A stretch of DNA of 64,000 bases from Alphaproteobacteria bacterium casp-alpha6 (GCA_001510135.1 LFER01000009.1:1-64000), one strand, 5' to 3'; shown: positions 48,435 through 58,526, counted from the first letter of the stretch. Translations and numbers: made by a program. Notes: generated from the sequence alone by a model not told the origin.

Positions 48435-49129
48435 GCCAAACACTGCGTGCGCCTAGGCGGCCATTTCGGTGCATTCAAAAGTGCATCAAAGACCGTATCG
48501 AAATAAGCAACCGGAAGAATTGCAATCATCTTTGGACCATCCGGAATAAGCCTTATGGGTCCGGTCGATTTGTTTGAGGTTCCAATCTGGCCGTCAGGTG
48601 CAAACGTCAGGCCCGATGTCGACCAAAAGAGACCCTCGGACTCAATCTTGCCCTCTGCCATCGGAAAGATTGACACGCGCACATCCGGATCAAGAGCCAT
48701 CGAAAATTCCGGCGGAATAACAAATATAAGGTCTTCTTCCCCAAGCAATAAACAGCGTTTATGCGGATAACGCACAAGAACTGTCTGGACCGCCATTTGA
48801 TGATCCACTCGCGCCCCCAAAAATCCCACACCGATCAGCGCCGGCGCTTCTACACGCATCAGACATTTTTCAAAATCAGTACTGTCCTGTTCCGCAACCG
48901 GATGAAAATGGTCGGCTGGAATTTTCGCTGACATAAACGGATCAATCGAATCCATGTCCCCGATTACAGCAAGCGGTATTTGACCATCTGCGATTAATGC
49001 AGAGCCCCCCCCATCAGCCCCTACGGATTGTGGTGCCCGGTCAAGCGCCATTTTCAATAATTTTTTGTCAAATTTTGCACCACCAACCAGAGTAATCGGT
49101 TCTTTTTCAACAACGAGTGCTTTCTCCAT
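48431..49129 (-). CDS. thiN: Thiamine diphosphokinase
   Basis: A 232-residue enzyme that converts thiamine to thiamine diphosphate. The catalytic domain shows LVGGAKFDKKLLKMALDRAP, VGADGGGSALI, AVIGDMDSID and QDSTDFEKCL, the TPK signatures including the acidic Mg2+ loop. The second half is the beta-rich thiamine-binding domain with GARVDHQMAV and SNKSTGP. ATG 49129 is used; an upstream in-frame ATG at 49156 is less likely. Its product is the cofactor of the ThDP enzyme at 24.6-26.2 kb, among others. Confidence 0.9.
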   Translation of the reverse strand: MEKALVVEKEPITLVGGAKFDKKLLKMALDRAPQSVGADGGGSALIADGQIPLAVIGDMDSIDPFMSAKIPADHFHPVAEQDSTDFEKCLMRVEAPALIGVGFLGARVDHQMAVQTVLVRYPHKRCLLLGEEDLIFVIPPEFSMALDPDVRVSIFPMAEGKIESEGLFWSTSGLTFAPDGQIGTSNKSTGPIRLIPDGPKMIAILPVAYFDTVFDALLNAPKWPPRRTQCLA

Positions 49130-49267
49130 TGTAAAAATTTTCCTCAAATAAGGCATAACGCCTTAATATCGCCACGATATGATACGATTTTAGGCAAAGA
49201 TTCGTTCCTTTTTATAACTAGTCCAGTTTTGACCCATATCAGATCATTTTCGAAGGCTCAGGTAAAT

Positions 49268-51310
49268 ATGGCTGCGAAAAACAAAGTTTTAACAGTGTCA
49301 TATGGCACCTTCTCCTGCACGTTGCAGGGGTTTGATGATTCATTCGAAATGATGAAGATCATCGCAGAGTACTTTCAGCAACTGACGCGAGAGGATCGGT
49401 TTTTTGGCGCCGAACCACCAGTATTGGACGCAAATACCATGCGGGAATTTGCATTAACACATGGCATGTCGGCCGTTCCTGCCGACGGGTCGGGGACAAA
49501 TGTGGTTTTTACCAAAACCCCAACCTCAGAAGACACAACACGGGATGAGTTTGCCGATGAGGAACCTAAACAGTCACAGGTGCAGCCCACATCTCTTTCA
49601 GAACGCTTTGAACGCCTAAAATTGGTCACCGACCGTGCGGCCAATAGCGAGTATTACGAAGACAATCATCCGCGCAGCATGCCGGTTGATGAGGGGAGCA
49701 AGAGCACGTTTGAGCAGGCCTTTCAGCAAGGTGATATGGCTGCGAAGACCCCGACAGGTGATGAGAGCCATCAATCGCAAAAAACCGCTGTTGAAGGCGA
49801 ACTGCCGCCCCAAAAACAGATTGCTCAAGCCTCAGAATCGCAAAAACAGTCAATTGACCCCGTGCAAGAGAACACGACAGAAGAAGCTACGACTGAGATG
49901 GAAGAAGTCGGTGAAGAGGCGCGCGAACATGCCCCTGAACCCGAGCTGAGCGATGCGGTGAGTGACGGACACAACACGACAGAGGACCAAGTAAATGCGC
50001 CGGTTGTGGAAGATAAGGCCGACGAAGGCGATGATCCGGTTCAATCCAATTCACCAGTGCCAGCTCAAAATACACATCCAAACGAGACAGACATTAATGA
50101 CGATATAATCAAGAATGACGTTGACAAAGAGGTGACCCCCGCGCCCGAACCAAATGAAAAGGACCTAGAGACCACAGAAAAAGTTTCGGCATTTCAAAAC
50201 CAGATTCCAGCAACATCTGAAGATGATATAATCGAGCAGGACTTGGCAGATTTTTTAGACGCCCCGCTTGAAGAAGAGCGAGCCACCAGTCCCACTACAC
50301 AGAAAAAACAGCCGGTTATTGCCGTCGTGAAGGTAAAACGCAATCCGGAGGCTCAGGGTTCTCAGGAGGCGAGTGACCAGCTGGACGATACAGATCTGCA
50401 GGCCTTTTGGGATGCCCCGACAAAGGACAGCTTTGACGTCTCTTCTGATGAACGCATCCCACAGGACAATTCCGAGACGCAAGACGAAACTGAATTCGAC
50501 GAGCTAGACGGTGATGCATCACACTTACTTGACGACCTCGACGCTTGGCTCGACACATTGGCCGATCACGACACGTTGACACTTTTGCATCCGGAACCCT
50601 CTTCAGAAGAGGAAGAGAAAGAGAAAGAGGTTCCAATGGCACCTGAGGTAGCCGGGTTGGAAAAAAAGGGGCTGTCTCAAGCCATGAATTTTTCTGAAGG
50701 CGGAGAACTTCCTAGATTGCTTCGCAAGGCTGACGAACAAATGTCTGAACCGGAAAACAGCCGCCGCCGGAATGCGCTGGCCCATCTGAGAGCTGCTGTC
50801 ATGTCCACTCTGGCAGATAAAGCAGCGGGTCTGAATACAGGAAAACATGGTAATGATTCTGTCGCGTATGAAAATGATCTGGTTCAAGCTTTCTCCAACG
50901 AAGCTTCCGCGACAGGCGAAAGGTCCGCCGCACCCAAAGCTCCGCCGCTCCAACTCGTGGCAGAACAGCGGGTAGATTTGGACATACCCCTAACAACCCG
51001 CGCGACAGCACCTGCAGAGATCTTTGAGAGTTTTTCTGACTACGCAGAGGCAGTTGGGGCGCATTCGCTCGAACAAAAACTCGAAGCAGCCGCGAGTTTC
51101 CTTCAAAATGTTAAAGGCATGGAAAAATTCTCACGCCCCCAACTGATGGGAACCGTCAGACAGGAAAATCCAGATGGATTTTCCCGTGAACGCGGGCTGC
51201 AAACCTTTGGACAGCTCTTGCGCAGCGGAAAAATTGTTCGCGTTGAAGAGGGATATTTCGAAATGTCCGACGATATTGGATACACCATAAATGAGAAAAA
51301 GGCTGGATAA
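49268..51310 (+). CDS. Large acidic, mostly disordered protein of unknown function
   Basis: About 680 residues. The first ~70 are a folded segment, NKVLTVSYGTFSCTLQGFDDSFEMMKIIAEYFQQL then DRFFGAEPP, which recurs in Rhodobacterales. The centre (about 90-490) is a low-complexity acidic region rich in Glu, Asp, Gln and Thr, with three DLxxFxDAP-like motifs (ADFLDAPLEEE, LQAFWDAPTKD, HLLDDLDAWLDTLADHD). The last ~80 residues look like a small helical/winged fold (FSRPQLMGTVRQENPDGFSRERGLQTFGQLLRSGKIV). There is no signal peptide or membrane helix. ATG 49268 is preferred to the in-frame TTG 49229. I cannot name a function; scaffold or regulator is a guess. Confidence 0.8.
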   Translation: MAAKNKVLTVSYGTFSCTLQGFDDSFEMMKIIAEYFQQLTREDRFFGAEPPVLDANTMREFALTHGMSAVPADGSGTNVVFTKTPTSEDTTRDEFADEEPKQSQVQPTSLSERFERLKLVTDRAANSEYYEDNHPRSMPVDEGSKSTFEQAFQQGDMAAKTPTGDESHQSQKTAVEGELPPQKQIAQASESQKQSIDPVQENTTEEATTEMEEVGEEAREHAPEPELSDAVSDGHNTTEDQVNAPVVEDKADEGDDPVQSNSPVPAQNTHPNETDINDDIIKNDVDKEVTPAPEPNEKDLETTEKVSAFQNQIPATSEDDIIEQDLADFLDAPLEEERATSPTTQKKQPVIAVVKVKRNPEAQGSQEASDQLDDTDLQAFWDAPTKDSFDVSSDERIPQDNSETQDETEFDELDGDASHLLDDLDAWLDTLADHDTLTLLHPEPSSEEEEKEKEVPMAPEVAGLEKKGLSQAMNFSEGGELPRLLRKADEQMSEPENSRRRNALAHLRAAVMSTLADKAAGLNTGKHGNDSVAYENDLVQAFSNEASATGERSAAPKAPPLQLVAEQRVDLDIPLTTRATAPAEIFESFSDYAEAVGAHSLEQKLEAAASFLQNVKGMEKFSRPQLMGTVRQENPDGFSRERGLQTFGQLLRSGKIVRVEEGYFEMSDDIGYTINEKKAG

Positions 51311-51422
51311 GCCTGATCAAGTCGACTTCGCAAAATTCAGCGGATGGCTCATAAAAACCCAGCTTGTGCTGAACCACTGGCAGGAGGTTTGACGATCTAT
51401 CCTTTCGGCTGACATCCCCCTT

Positions 51423-51647
51423 TTAGGGATTATCTTGGTCAGGGTCATTTTGGCCGACACCGCGAAAAACATATTTAAACGGCAAGGCCCATAAAATTCC
51501 CAGCGCAATATAAATGAATAACTCCAATAAGATTGATGGGCGTTCAAAAAGCGACAAAATACTGATGCTTGCCACGATATAAACCGGAAGCCCTATCAAA
51601 AGAATGACCAAAGACCAACGTCTGCGTGCTTTGTAACTAAGCGCCAT
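51423..51647 (-). CDS. DUF2842 small membrane protein
   Basis: A 74-residue protein with two membrane helices (SLVILLIGLPVYIVASISIL and LLELFIYIALGILWALPFKYVF). It has a positively charged start (MALSYKARRRW) and a short polar tail (GVGQNDPDQDNP). This matches the DUF2842 family of alphaproteobacteria, always small inner-membrane proteins of unknown role. It lies downstream of purA in the opposite genomic order but on the same strand: purA stops are at 51680, beyond its start, so it follows at 32 bases and may be cotranscribed. Confidence 0.9.
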   Translation of the reverse strand: MALSYKARRRWSLVILLIGLPVYIVASISILSLFERPSILLELFIYIALGILWALPFKYVFRGVGQNDPDQDNP

Positions 51648-51679
51648 TTCTCTGCCTCACTTATGTTTCTTGAAACCGG

Positions 51680-52972
51680 TCAATCTGCAAAGGGATCTTT
51701 CACAAGAATTGTGTCTTCCCGCTCCGGAGAAGTAGAGACAAGCGCCACAGGGCATTCGATCAATTCTTCGATGCGGCGGACATATTTTACCGCATTGGCC
51801 GGAAGGGCAGCCCAGCTGCGCGCGCCCTCCGTACTTTCCGACCAGCCGTCCATCTCTTCGTATATTGGGACACAGCGCGCTTGTTGATCTGCGGCAAAGG
51901 GCAAATAATCAAGCTTTTCGCCGTCCAACTCATAGCCGACACAGATTTTAAGCGTTTCAAACCCATCCAGAACGTCCAATTTCGTCAACGCAATCCCATT
52001 GACACCAGAGGTCGCGCAGGTTTGCCGCACAAGGGCCGCGTCAAACCAGCCACAGCGCCGTTTGCGCCCTGTCACCACACCAAATTCATGGCCCCGTTCA
52101 CCCAATCTCTGCCCTATTTCGTCTTGAAGTTCCGTTGGAAAGGGACCTTCACCAACGCGCGTCGTGTAAGCCTTTACTATGGCAAGCACAAAATCAATAG
52201 CCCCGGGTCCAAGGCCGGATCCTGTCGCGGCCTGACCCGCAATCACATTGGATGAGGTCACAAAGGGATAGGTGCCAAAATCGATGTCCAAAAGGCTTCC
52301 TTGTGCACCTTCAAAAAGAATACGACTTCCGGATTTGCGTTTTTCTGCCAGCACTTTCCAGACGGGTGCTGCGAATTGTAAAACCGATGGCGCGATGTCT
52401 TTGAGCTTTTGCAAAAGTGCGTCTCGATCCACTTCGGCCAGCCCCAATCCCTTGCGCAGCGTATTGTGATGGGCCAGAAGCCGATCAACACGGGTTTCAA
52501 GCGTTTGCGCATCGGCGAGATCGGCGACCCGAATGGCCCGACGGCCCACTTTGTCTTCATAGGCAGGGCCGATACCACGGCCGGTTGTGCCGATTTTTGC
52601 CACCGAATTCTGGCTTTCACGGGTGTGATCCAATTCAGAATGCACCGGCAAAATGAGCGGTGTGTTTTCGGCGATCATCAAATTTTCGGAGGAAATCGTC
52701 ACCCCCTGATCCCGGAGTTTTGCAATCTCTGTTTCCAGATGCCAAGGATCAAGAACCACCCCATTGCCAATCACCGACAGCTTTCCGCCACGTACAATGC
52801 CGGATGGCAAAAGGGACAATTTATATACCTTTTTATCTATGACCAATGTGTGACCGGCATTGTGTCCGCCTTGAAAGCGTACGATGACATCAGCGCGTTC
52901 GCTGAGCCAATCCACCAATTTGCCTTTTCCTTCGTCACCCCACTGGGCGCCTACGACGACGACATTTGCCAT
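51680..52972 (-). CDS. purA: Adenylosuccinate synthetase
   Basis: First committed step from IMP to AMP, using GTP and aspartate. It is 430 residues from ATG 52972 ([21 protein letters not shown]), and the longer frame to 53026 lacks homology. Motifs are [14 protein letters not shown] (P-loop-like), [11 protein letters not shown] (catalytic His), [36 protein letters not shown] and [10 protein letters not shown]. It reads in the same direction as the nitrile hydratase genes, which end 89 bases before it. Confidence 0.98.
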   Translation of the reverse strand: MANVVVVGAQWGDEGKGKLVDWLSERADVIVRFQGGHNAGHTLVIDKKVYKLSLLPSGIVRGGKLSVIGNGVVLDPWHLETEIAKLRDQGVTISSENLMIAENTPLILPVHSELDHTRESQNSVAKIGTTGRGIGPAYEDKVGRRAIRVADLADAQTLETRVDRLLAHHNTLRKGLGLAEVDRDALLQKLKDIAPSVLQFAAPVWKVLAEKRKSGSRILFEGAQGSLLDIDFGTYPFVTSSNVIAGQAATGSGLGPGAIDFVLAIVKAYTTRVGEGPFPTELQDEIGQRLGERGHEFGVVTGRKRRCGWFDAALVRQTCATSGVNGIALTKLDVLDGFETLKICVGYELDGEKLDYLPFAADQQARCVPIYEEMDGWSESTEGARSWAALPANAVKYVRRIEELIECPVALVSTSPEREDTILVKDPFAD

Positions 52973-53061
52973 TTCGGCCCTTTCACTTCGCTCAAACCCG
53001 CGTTGATATAGCGAAGACTTCTCCAAGAGGGAAGTTTGAAAGTGAGAAGTTTTTAGGTTTT

Positions 53062-53379
53062 TTAGTCAATTGAGACAGGTGAGCCATGGGGCGTGGAAAG
53101 ATAGGCCTCTGTCCATGCTTCTTTCAGCACGCGCATTTCATCCGTTTGTGCCAGCCCGCGCCCTGATAAAAAGCCTTCCAGCGCGTCAAGCCACGCCAGA
53201 AAATAGTCTTCCCCCCCGTTTAACGAGCGCGCTACTCCATGGATTTTCAACGTTGCACCAAATTTCTCTGCCCATTCCGGCCAAGAAAAATACCCCTGTT
53301 CATTCAGCGAGACGGTTAGAGCAAAAAGCTGTGCATGCCATGGCTGTTCAAAAACTGGGTCTGGGGGCGATGACGTCAT
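53062..53379 (-). CDS. Nitrile hydratase accessory protein (activator, P14K-like)
   Basis: A 105-residue protein related to the N-terminal part of the nitrile hydratase beta subunit ([35 protein letters not shown]). In cobalt enzymes such proteins form a complex with the alpha subunit and help insert cobalt and oxidise the cysteines. ATG 53379 overlaps the beta subunit stop as ATGA; a longer frame to 53403 is less likely. It is the last gene of the three-gene cluster alpha - beta - activator. Confidence 0.88.
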   Translation of the reverse strand: MTSSPPDPVFEQPWHAQLFALTVSLNEQGYFSWPEWAEKFGATLKIHGVARSLNGGEDYFLAWLDALEGFLSGRGLAQTDEMRVLKEAWTEAYLSTPHGSPVSID

Positions 53380-54053
53380 AAGGGCGCCAAGTAACTTTGC
53401 CAAAGATCTAACATGACCAGATCCTTGGGGCCGTCGGGATGTTTCCAGAGTTCATTGGCTTTGAAGGCAACAGTGTAGAGCGGTTCCGGCGCTTCTCCGG
53501 CTTGGTGGGCATTTGTATCCGGAAAAACGTGATTTCCATGTATTGCAACAATCTGACCTGTTTTTCCGCCGGCATATATAGGCAATCGCGTGTGCCCACC
53601 TGGAACAGTGGTGTTTCCTGCAGGATGCGTTTTTACCAAATCCCCAACGGCAAATAATGCCTTTGGCCCAACGTCTCGCTCAGTTGGTCCGCCTTTGGAT
53701 AATCGCGCTGGAACATCCTCTGCCTTTATCACTCTGGCCAAAAGCGCTTCAGCGGCAGTATTGGTGCTGCCGTTCTCAAGCTCATCCCTTGACACAACCC
53801 CTTTTTCCACCAGCAAATTTGCTAATCCAGCAAGCCATTTTTCATAATAAGAAAAGCGCATATAATCGTTAGGACTAAGGCTTTCGCGCATATGACGGCC
53901 TTCGTCCAGCGTCCATTGCCCAAGAAACCCAGAGGCAAGCGTAAGGGCAAGAGCGCGCCCATGCCATTCTTCTTTGAAAACAGGTTCCTGCCCAAAATCA
54001 GGTGTTACTGCCCCATCACCAAAGCGCCCCCCCATATCATGGATTCTGCTCAT
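53376..54053 (-). CDS. nthB: Nitrile hydratase beta subunit
   Basis: A 225-residue subunit starting [18 protein letters not shown], the characteristic family N-terminus (relatives begin with a M-G-G block). The C-terminal SH3-like barrel has [33 protein letters not shown] and the conserved [12 protein letters not shown] segment. It packs with the alpha subunit to form the metal site at the interface and hydrates nitriles to amides. Its start overlaps the alpha stop in ATGA, so the two are made together. Confidence 0.93.
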   Translation of the reverse strand: MSRIHDMGGRFGDGAVTPDFGQEPVFKEEWHGRALALTLASGFLGQWTLDEGRHMRESLSPNDYMRFSYYEKWLAGLANLLVEKGVVSRDELENGSTNTAAEALLARVIKAEDVPARLSKGGPTERDVGPKALFAVGDLVKTHPAGNTTVPGGHTRLPIYAGGKTGQIVAIHGNHVFPDTNAHQAGEAPEPLYTVAFKANELWKHPDGPKDLVMLDLWQSYLAPL

Positions 54054-54670
54054 TGGGGCACCTCTACCAGTGCTGTTCCAATCATACTGTCGCGGCTGAC
54101 AATGCTGGCAAGCGCATCTTCTGACCAGCCTTCGGTACCTAAGGGTCGTTGCGGTATCACCAAATACCGGATCTCAGCGGTGGAGTCCCAGACCCGTACC
54201 TCTTTGTCCTCGTTCAACTGAACACCAAATTCCGCCAGAACTTTACGTGGCTCCCGTACAGCGCGGGAGCGATACGCATCCGATTTATACCAACTTGGAG
54301 GAATGCCCAGCAACGGCCAAGGATAACAACTGCACAACGTACAGACCACCAGATTATGAACTGCCTCTGTGTTTTGAACGGCAACAAGATGTTCCCCCTG
54401 ACGCCCGTAAAACCCTAATTCCAGCGCAGTTGCCGTGGCATCAGACATCAATTTTGCCATAAAATCTGGATCAGACCATGCTTTGGCCACGAGGCGCGCG
54501 CCATTCTGAGGTCCTATCTTGTTTTCATAGGTATCAATGATCGCGTCCAGCGTTTTTGGATCGATCAAACCTTTTTGAACCAGAAGCGTTTCGAGCGCCT
54601 TTACACGCAACGCTGGATCAGATGGTAATACGCTGTGAGCGTGATCATGGTCGAGACTATCATGGGGCAT
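54050..54670 (-). CDS. nthA: Nitrile hydratase alpha subunit, cobalt type
   Basis: A 206-residue catalytic subunit that hydrates organic nitriles to amides. The metal-binding claw is [11 protein letters not shown]. The Thr between the first two cysteines is the hallmark of cobalt enzymes (iron enzymes have Ser). The two outer positions, Cys and Ser-Cys, are those oxidised in the mature enzyme. [30 protein letters not shown] follows as in the family. The N-terminus is His/Asp-rich. It begins the alpha-beta-activator operon. No amidase or cobalt transporter gene is seen nearby. Confidence 0.95.
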   Translation of the reverse strand: MPHDSLDHDHAHSVLPSDPALRVKALETLLVQKGLIDPKTLDAIIDTYENKIGPQNGARLVAKAWSDPDFMAKLMSDATATALELGFYGRQGEHLVAVQNTEAVHNLVVCTLCSCYPWPLLGIPPSWYKSDAYRSRAVREPRKVLAEFGVQLNEDKEVRVWDSTAEIRYLVIPQRPLGTEGWSEDALASIVSRDSMIGTALVEVPQ

Positions 54671-54799
54671 AAAATGTACCTTTACACACAGAGAAAATAA
54701 CTTGCCTCTCGCCGCTACAGGAAATTCGTCCGCATTGGCTCTTGCCCCTGCGGAGAAACTCTCTTATCTAACGGTGCATCTAATTTACCGCGGGGTCAA

Positions 54800-55168
54800 A
54801 TGGAAAACGTCGTCTTAACGGTTCATCTTTTGCTTGCACTAGGGCTTATTGGTGTTGTTCTTCTTCAGCGTTCTGAAGGGGGCGGTCTTGGACTTGGCGG
54901 TGGCGGTGGTGGCGGCGGCATCATGTCAGGAAGAAGCGCTGCCTCCGCGTTATCAAAGGTAACTTGGATATTGGCTGTGGCGTTTATTATCACCTCTCTG
55001 GGTCTCACCGTGCTCGCGGCACGGAACTCAGCCGGCAGTTCGGTTGTGGACCGCATTGGCATCCCTGAGACAGCGGAAGAGAACCTGTTGGCGCCTCTTG
55101 GCGATTCCGAATCTTTGTTGCCACCCACTGAGAACAGTGATTCTCCCCTCGTTCCTAGTGCGGACTAG
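54800..55168 (+). CDS. secG: Preprotein translocase subunit SecG
   Basis: A 122-residue inner membrane protein of the Sec translocon. Two membrane helices are visible (VLTVHLLLALGLIGVVLLQ and WILAVAFIITSLGLTVLAA). The conserved loop between them is LQRSEGGGLGLGGGGGGGGIMSGRSAA, expanded by an eight-Gly run. The C-terminal 45 residues are acidic and Ser/Pro-rich, longer than in enterobacterial SecG. ATG 54800 follows GGGGT. It is followed by pyrG on the same strand after about 170 bases. Confidence 0.95.
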   Translation: MENVVLTVHLLLALGLIGVVLLQRSEGGGLGLGGGGGGGGIMSGRSAASALSKVTWILAVAFIITSLGLTVLAARNSAGSSVVDRIGIPETAEENLLAPLGDSESLLPPTENSDSPLVPSAD

Positions 55169-55336
55169 CCCACTATCGATTGCGGATATACTAAAGGACA
55201 CAACAAAATCTTGCGTTTATGTTGCAAAATTATTGCGAATCCTTTATTTGTTAACCCCCGTGAAGTTGTGAAATTTTGAACCACAATAAACTGTAATGAG
55301 GGCGATTTCGCTCGCTTCGTGGGAGTTCCGCAGACA

Positions 55337-56980
55337 TTGGCTAGATTTATATTCATCACCGGCGGCGTTGTGTCTTCTTTGGGAAAGGGACTGGCTTCAG
55401 CCGCCCTTGGCGCTTTGTTACAGGCGCGGGGATATTCTGTAAGGCTGCGAAAGCTTGACCCCTACCTCAACGTTGATCCGGGCACAATGAGCCCGTTTGA
55501 ACACGGAGAGGTCTTTGTCACAGATGACGGTGCGGAAACCGATCTTGATCTGGGGCATTATGAACGTTTCACCGGCGTGGCCGCGCGCCAGACAGATTCG
55601 ATTTCATCAGGTCGCATTTATTCAACTGTGCTCGAAAAAGAACGTCGTGGTGATTATTTGGGCAAAACCATCCAAGTGATCCCTCATGTAACTAACGAGA
55701 TTAAAGATTTTATCGCGATCGGAGAGGATGAAGTTGATTTTATGCTCTGTGAAATCGGGGGAACTGTCGGGGACATAGAGGGGCTACCGTTCTTTGAAGC
55801 CATACGTCAATTTTCCCAAGACAAACCAAGAGGCCAATGTATATTTGTGCACTTGACCCTGCTGCCCTACATCAAAGCCAGCGGAGAATTAAAAACAAAA
55901 CCGACACAGCATAGCGTCAAAGAATTGCGATCTATCGGTCTAGCACCCGATATCCTTGTCTGTCGTTCAGAGGGCCCAATTCCGCTCAAAGAGCGCGAAA
56001 AACTGGCGCTGTTTTGTAATGTGCGCGCCGAGAGCGTGATCGCGGCACAAGACCTTAAATCCATATACGAGGCCCCCCTTGCCTATCACAAAGAAGGACT
56101 GGATCAGGCTGTTTTGGACGCGTTTCAAATTTCCCCCGCGCCCAAACCTGATCTGAGCCGTTGGGAAGATGTAGCGGATCGAATTTACAACCCAGAAGGT
56201 CAAGTCAACGTTGCGATTGTCGGTAAATATACCCAACTCGAAGATGCCTATAAATCCATCGCAGAGGCGCTCACCCATGGTGGCATGGCCAACCGTGTGC
56301 GTGTCAATGTGGAATGGGTGGACGCGGAAATTTTCGAACGCGAAGACGTGGCCCCTCATTTACAAGGATTTCATGCAATCCTTGTGCCCGGAGGGTTTGG
56401 AGAGCGCGGCACGGAAGGAAAAATAAAGGCAGCAACATTTGCCCGCGAACATAATATCCCTTATTTCGGGATATGTCTGGGCATGCAAATGGCCGTTATT
56501 GAGGCGGCGCGCAATATGTTGGGGATGAAAGACGCGGGTTCTGAGGAATTTGACCATGAGTCGGGCAAACGCCGCTTTGAACCGGTGGTCTACCATCTGA
56601 AGGAATGGGTGCAAGGCAATCATAAAGTGTCTCGTGATGTGGGTGATGACAAAGGTGGCACGATGCGCCTTGGCGCTTACGATGCGACGCTTTTGGAAGG
56701 CTCCAAAGTCTTTGACGTGTACGGGACATGTGCCATTGATGAACGGCACCGTCATCGCTATGAAGTGGATATAAAGTATAAAGAAAAGCTGGAAAATGCC
56801 GGTTTGACATTTTCAGGCATGTCTCCGGATGGTCGCCTGCCCGAAATCGTAGAACTTAACAATCATCCTTGGTATATCGGCGTACAATTCCATCCAGAAC
56901 TTAAGTCCAAACCTTTTGAACCACATCCGTTGTTCAAGGATTTTATTCGCGCCGCCAAAGACGTCTCGCGTCTCGTGTAA
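55337..56980 (+). CDS. pyrG: CTP synthase
   Basis: Makes CTP from UTP with glutamine as nitrogen donor. The start TTG 55337 yields (M)[23 protein letters not shown], the exact family N-terminus, giving 547 residues; GGGAG lies 11 bases upstream. GTG 55319 would add six residues. The synthase domain has [33 protein letters not shown]. The class I amidotransferase domain has [11 protein letters not shown], the nucleophile in [13 protein letters not shown] and the His/Glu pair in VQFHPELKS. secG before pyrG is a common order in Rhodobacterales. Confidence 0.97.
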   Translation: MARFIFITGGVVSSLGKGLASAALGALLQARGYSVRLRKLDPYLNVDPGTMSPFEHGEVFVTDDGAETDLDLGHYERFTGVAARQTDSISSGRIYSTVLEKERRGDYLGKTIQVIPHVTNEIKDFIAIGEDEVDFMLCEIGGTVGDIEGLPFFEAIRQFSQDKPRGQCIFVHLTLLPYIKASGELKTKPTQHSVKELRSIGLAPDILVCRSEGPIPLKEREKLALFCNVRAESVIAAQDLKSIYEAPLAYHKEGLDQAVLDAFQISPAPKPDLSRWEDVADRIYNPEGQVNVAIVGKYTQLEDAYKSIAEALTHGGMANRVRVNVEWVDAEIFEREDVAPHLQGFHAILVPGGFGERGTEGKIKAATFAREHNIPYFGICLGMQMAVIEAARNMLGMKDAGSEEFDHESGKRRFEPVVYHLKEWVQGNHKVSRDVGDDKGGTMRLGAYDATLLEGSKVFDVYGTCAIDERHRHRYEVDIKYKEKLENAGLTFSGMSPDGRLPEIVELNNHPWYIGVQFHPELKSKPFEPHPLFKDFIRAAKDVSRLV

Positions 56981-57044
56981 GATAACTATGATCCTGTGCG
57001 TCCTGCGTAAAACACTGCACAGAGCTAAATTATAGGAGAATAAC

Positions 57045-57332
57045 ATGCCTAAAGCCTATTGGGTGGCCCATGTGGACGTTAAAGATCCGGCAGCCTACGA
57101 AAACTACAAAGCCGCCAATGCTGTCGCATTTGCCAAATATGGCGCCAAATTTATCGTGCGCGGAGGCAAACAGGAGATCCGCGAAGGACAGAGCCGCGCA
57201 CGCACCGTCGTTCTGGAGTTTCAGGATTACGACACAGCCATGGCCTGTTACAACAGCCCCGAATATCAGAAAGCACTGGCGATCCGCAAAGATATCTCCA
57301 CTGGGGATCTGGTGATTGTGGAAGGAATGTGA
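57045..57332 (+). CDS. DUF1330 family protein
   Basis: A 95-residue dimeric ferredoxin-like (alpha+beta barrel) protein. The family blocks are KAYWVAHVDVKDPAAYENY, GAKFIVRGGKQEIREG, RTVVLEFQDYDTAMACYNSPEYQ and ISTGDLVIVEG. The biochemical role of the family is unknown. ATG 57045 follows AGGAG by seven bases. Its stop overlaps a GTG of the TerB-like gene, so the two are coupled. Confidence 0.92.
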   Translation: MPKAYWVAHVDVKDPAAYENYKAANAVAFAKYGAKFIVRGGKQEIREGQSRARTVVLEFQDYDTAMACYNSPEYQKALAIRKDISTGDLVIVEGM

Positions 57333-57340
57333 GCCCAACG

Positions 57341-57778
57341 ATGTTTGCCAATTTATTAAAAACACTTCTAGGACCTCAGGCGGAAGAGCTCGCACCCAGC
57401 GACGCCCGCGTTGCGATTGCCGCACTGCTGGTACGGGTGGCGCGCTCCGACAATGATTACGCTGCTGCAGAAATCGCAAAAATTGATCGGGTTCTGTCAG
57501 CCCGTTTTGGGATTGATCCGCATCAAGCTCAGGATTTGCGAGCTGAGGGGGAAATTCTTGAAAAGGAGGCTCCTGACACCGTTCGCTTCACCCGTGCAAT
57601 TAAGGATGCCGTTCCGTATGTGGATCGGGTGGGCGTTATTGAGGCACTCTGGCAAATCGCGCTGGCCGATGGGGAACGCGACGCAGAAGAAGATGCATTG
57701 TTGCGCCTTGTCACGAATTTATTGGGTGTTTCCGACGTGGAAAGCGCAGCCGCCAGAAAACGGGTGAGCGGCACGTGA
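57341..57778 (+). CDS. TerB-family tellurite resistance-like protein
   Basis: About 145 residues, all helical. The TerB signature is IAALLVRVARSDNDYAAAEIAKIDRVL, with the acidic loop, and the second half RVGVIEALWQIALADGERDAEEDALL repeats a similar D-x-D/E pattern that binds metals in the family. Start choice is open: ATG 57341, or GTG 57329, which overlaps the DUF1330 stop. Such solitary TerB proteins are widespread and not evidence for tellurite resistance by themselves. The stop overlaps the next start (GTGA), making a DUF1330 - TerB - PhnD-like operon. Confidence 0.88.
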   Translation: MFANLLKTLLGPQAEELAPSDARVAIAALLVRVARSDNDYAAAEIAKIDRVLSARFGIDPHQAQDLRAEGEILEKEAPDTVRFTRAIKDAVPYVDRVGVIEALWQIALADGERDAEEDALLRLVTNLLGVSDVESAAARKRVSGT

Positions 57779-58506
57779 TTGCAACCCTTCCCATGTATGA
57801 CCGCGCAGAAACAGCGGCTCATAATGATATATTTTGGTCGGCAATTAAAACGGCGCTTGGCTTTGGGCCTGACCGGCTATCGCGCACAGAGAATCTTTGG
57901 TCGCTGTGGCAAAACGAGGATCTCGTTTTCGCTCAAACCTGCGGCTTGCCCTACCGTAAATACCTTTTCGACAAAGTTCACTACGTTGCTACACCCGATT
58001 ATGGGCTTCATGGATGCCCGCCGGGATATTATAATAGCCTGTTTATTTCATACGAAAATCAGGAATTGAGCAAAGCTGCTCGGGGTACATTCGCGTTTAA
58101 TGAAACGCTCTCACAATCGGGTTGGGCAGGCCCTATGTGTCATCTGGACACATTAAATCTAAGCCCAAAGGCTGTCGTGAAAACGGGAAGCCACGTCAAT
58201 TCGGCGCGTGCTGTGGCAGAAAAACAGGCCGACTTTGCCGCGATTGATGCGCAGAGCTGGCGCATGATCCAAACACATGATCCATTTGCCAAATCGCTCT
58301 TGGTTATCGGCGAAACCGCTCCCGTTCCGGGCTTGCCGTTTATCTGTGGAAAGAAACTTGATCCTGATGCCGTCTGTGCCGCAATCGAAACTGCGATTCT
58401 CAATCTTGAGGAGAAGACCAGAGAAGCGCTTTCTTTGAAAGGTGTAGTCCGGATTGATCCCCAAAGATATTTAGAGATGCCGACTCCCAGACGAGGGTTT
58501 GAATAG
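57775..58506 (+). CDS. PhnD-like phosphate/phosphonate-binding fold protein, apparently cytoplasmic
   Basis: A 243-residue protein of the PhnD/PBP2 superfamily (COG3221-like). It shows MIATLPMYDRAETAAHNDIFWSAI, LVFAQTCGLPYRKYLFDKVHYVATP, GYYNSLFISYE, GSHVNSARAVAEKQADFAAIDAQSW and GLPFICGKKLDPD. The usual N-terminal signal peptide is missing: the first residues are already the first beta strand. It may therefore be a cytoplasmic sensor or binding protein rather than a transporter subunit. GTG 57775 overlaps the TerB stop by four bases. The ABC transporter that follows is a separate transcript with its own promoter. Confidence 0.8.
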   Translation: MIATLPMYDRAETAAHNDIFWSAIKTALGFGPDRLSRTENLWSLWQNEDLVFAQTCGLPYRKYLFDKVHYVATPDYGLHGCPPGYYNSLFISYENQELSKAARGTFAFNETLSQSGWAGPMCHLDTLNLSPKAVVKTGSHVNSARAVAEKQADFAAIDAQSWRMIQTHDPFAKSLLVIGETAPVPGLPFICGKKLDPDAVCAAIETAILNLEEKTREALSLKGVVRIDPQRYLEMPTPRRGFE

Positions 58507-58526
58507 ACGCGATTTAGACATGATTT

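Noticed and set aside
52973..53061. Imperfect ACTTCTC/GAGAAGT repeat after the nitrile hydratase genes as a terminator
   Set aside because: A loop of about 20 bases and no T tail directly after the stem; too weak to call.
57341..57778. Tellurite resistance island
   Set aside because: Only a lone TerB-domain gene is present; no terC, terD or terZ relatives accompany it.
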